Of a stretch of DNA of 6,320 nt, positions 6,320-6,320 are shown one piece after another. Source of the DNA: Flavobacteriaceae bacterium. GTDB lineage: Bacteria; Bacteroidota; Bacteroidia; Flavobacteriales; Flavobacteriaceae. The notes beneath the pieces were generated by a model that was given only the letters and a program-made list of their open reading frames with translations, did no database searches and had not been told where the DNA came from. The translations under genes and the position numbers were made by a program. Numbering within the stretch: the first letter of the stretch is position 1; every line of letters begins with the position of its first letter. Location: contig JAURDG010000082.1 of assembly GCA_030828025.1 (NCBI GenBank), forward strand, positions 1-6,320. The letters are read 5' to 3'.

Positions 6320-6320
6320 A

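Noticed and set aside
6218..6320. Second open minus-strand frame in the window tail
   Set aside because: It runs past the synthase stop codon into the gene and gives a less coherent translation; the frame ending at 6215 has a better membrane-helix and basic-tail pattern. It cannot be fully excluded with so little sequence.
1..6320. Mobile elements, CRISPR arrays, tRNA or rRNA genes, defence or phage systems
   Set aside because: I found no repeats in series, transposase motifs, terminal inverted repeats or structured RNA patterns; the window is densely filled by recognisable core genes.

Overview
This window looks like an ordinary chromosomal segment of a Bacteroidota bacterium, most likely class Flavobacteriia. 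Four things point there: AT-rich coding sequence, start codons without Shine-Dalgarno sequences, two perfect Bacteroidota-type -7 promoter boxes (TAnnTTTG), and a gene content typical of that group (a SusB-like GH97 glycosidase and a mevalonate-pathway cluster next to a UbiA-family prenyltransferase and an RluB-type pseudouridine synthase).

Layout. Positions 2-2008 (+) hold a GH97 alpha-glucosidase whose 5' end lies outside the window. A strong palindromic hairpin at 2007-2036 closes this gene and probably also the convergent gene at 2055-2468 (-), which encodes a small four-helix membrane protein of unknown function. A 94-base divergent spacer (2469-2562) carries the promoter of a tight operon: diphosphomevalonate decarboxylase (2563-3636), a divergent GHMP-family mevalonate-type kinase (3647-4576, GTG start) and a UbiA-family prenyltransferase (4578-5465), with gaps of 10 and 1 bases. 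A second promoter inside the end of the prenyltransferase gene sits directly before the rRNA pseudouridine synthase (5484-6218). The last ~100 bases hold the probable C-terminal end of a further minus-strand membrane protein, whose stop codon overlaps that of the pseudouridine synthase.

How the genes work together. The decarboxylase and the kinase belong to the lower mevalonate route to isopentenyl diphosphate. The prenyltransferase would use the prenyl diphosphates built from it, so the operon couples precursor supply to one consumer. The GH97 enzyme (starch or maltodextrin use) and the pseudouridine synthase (ribosome modification) are functionally separate neighbours.

I see no mobile element, CRISPR array, tRNA, rRNA or defence system. 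The points most worth a second look are the two promoters that imply leaderless or near-leaderless mRNAs, the divergent kinase with no phosphomevalonate kinase in view, and the poorly conserved second aspartate motif of the prenyltransferase.
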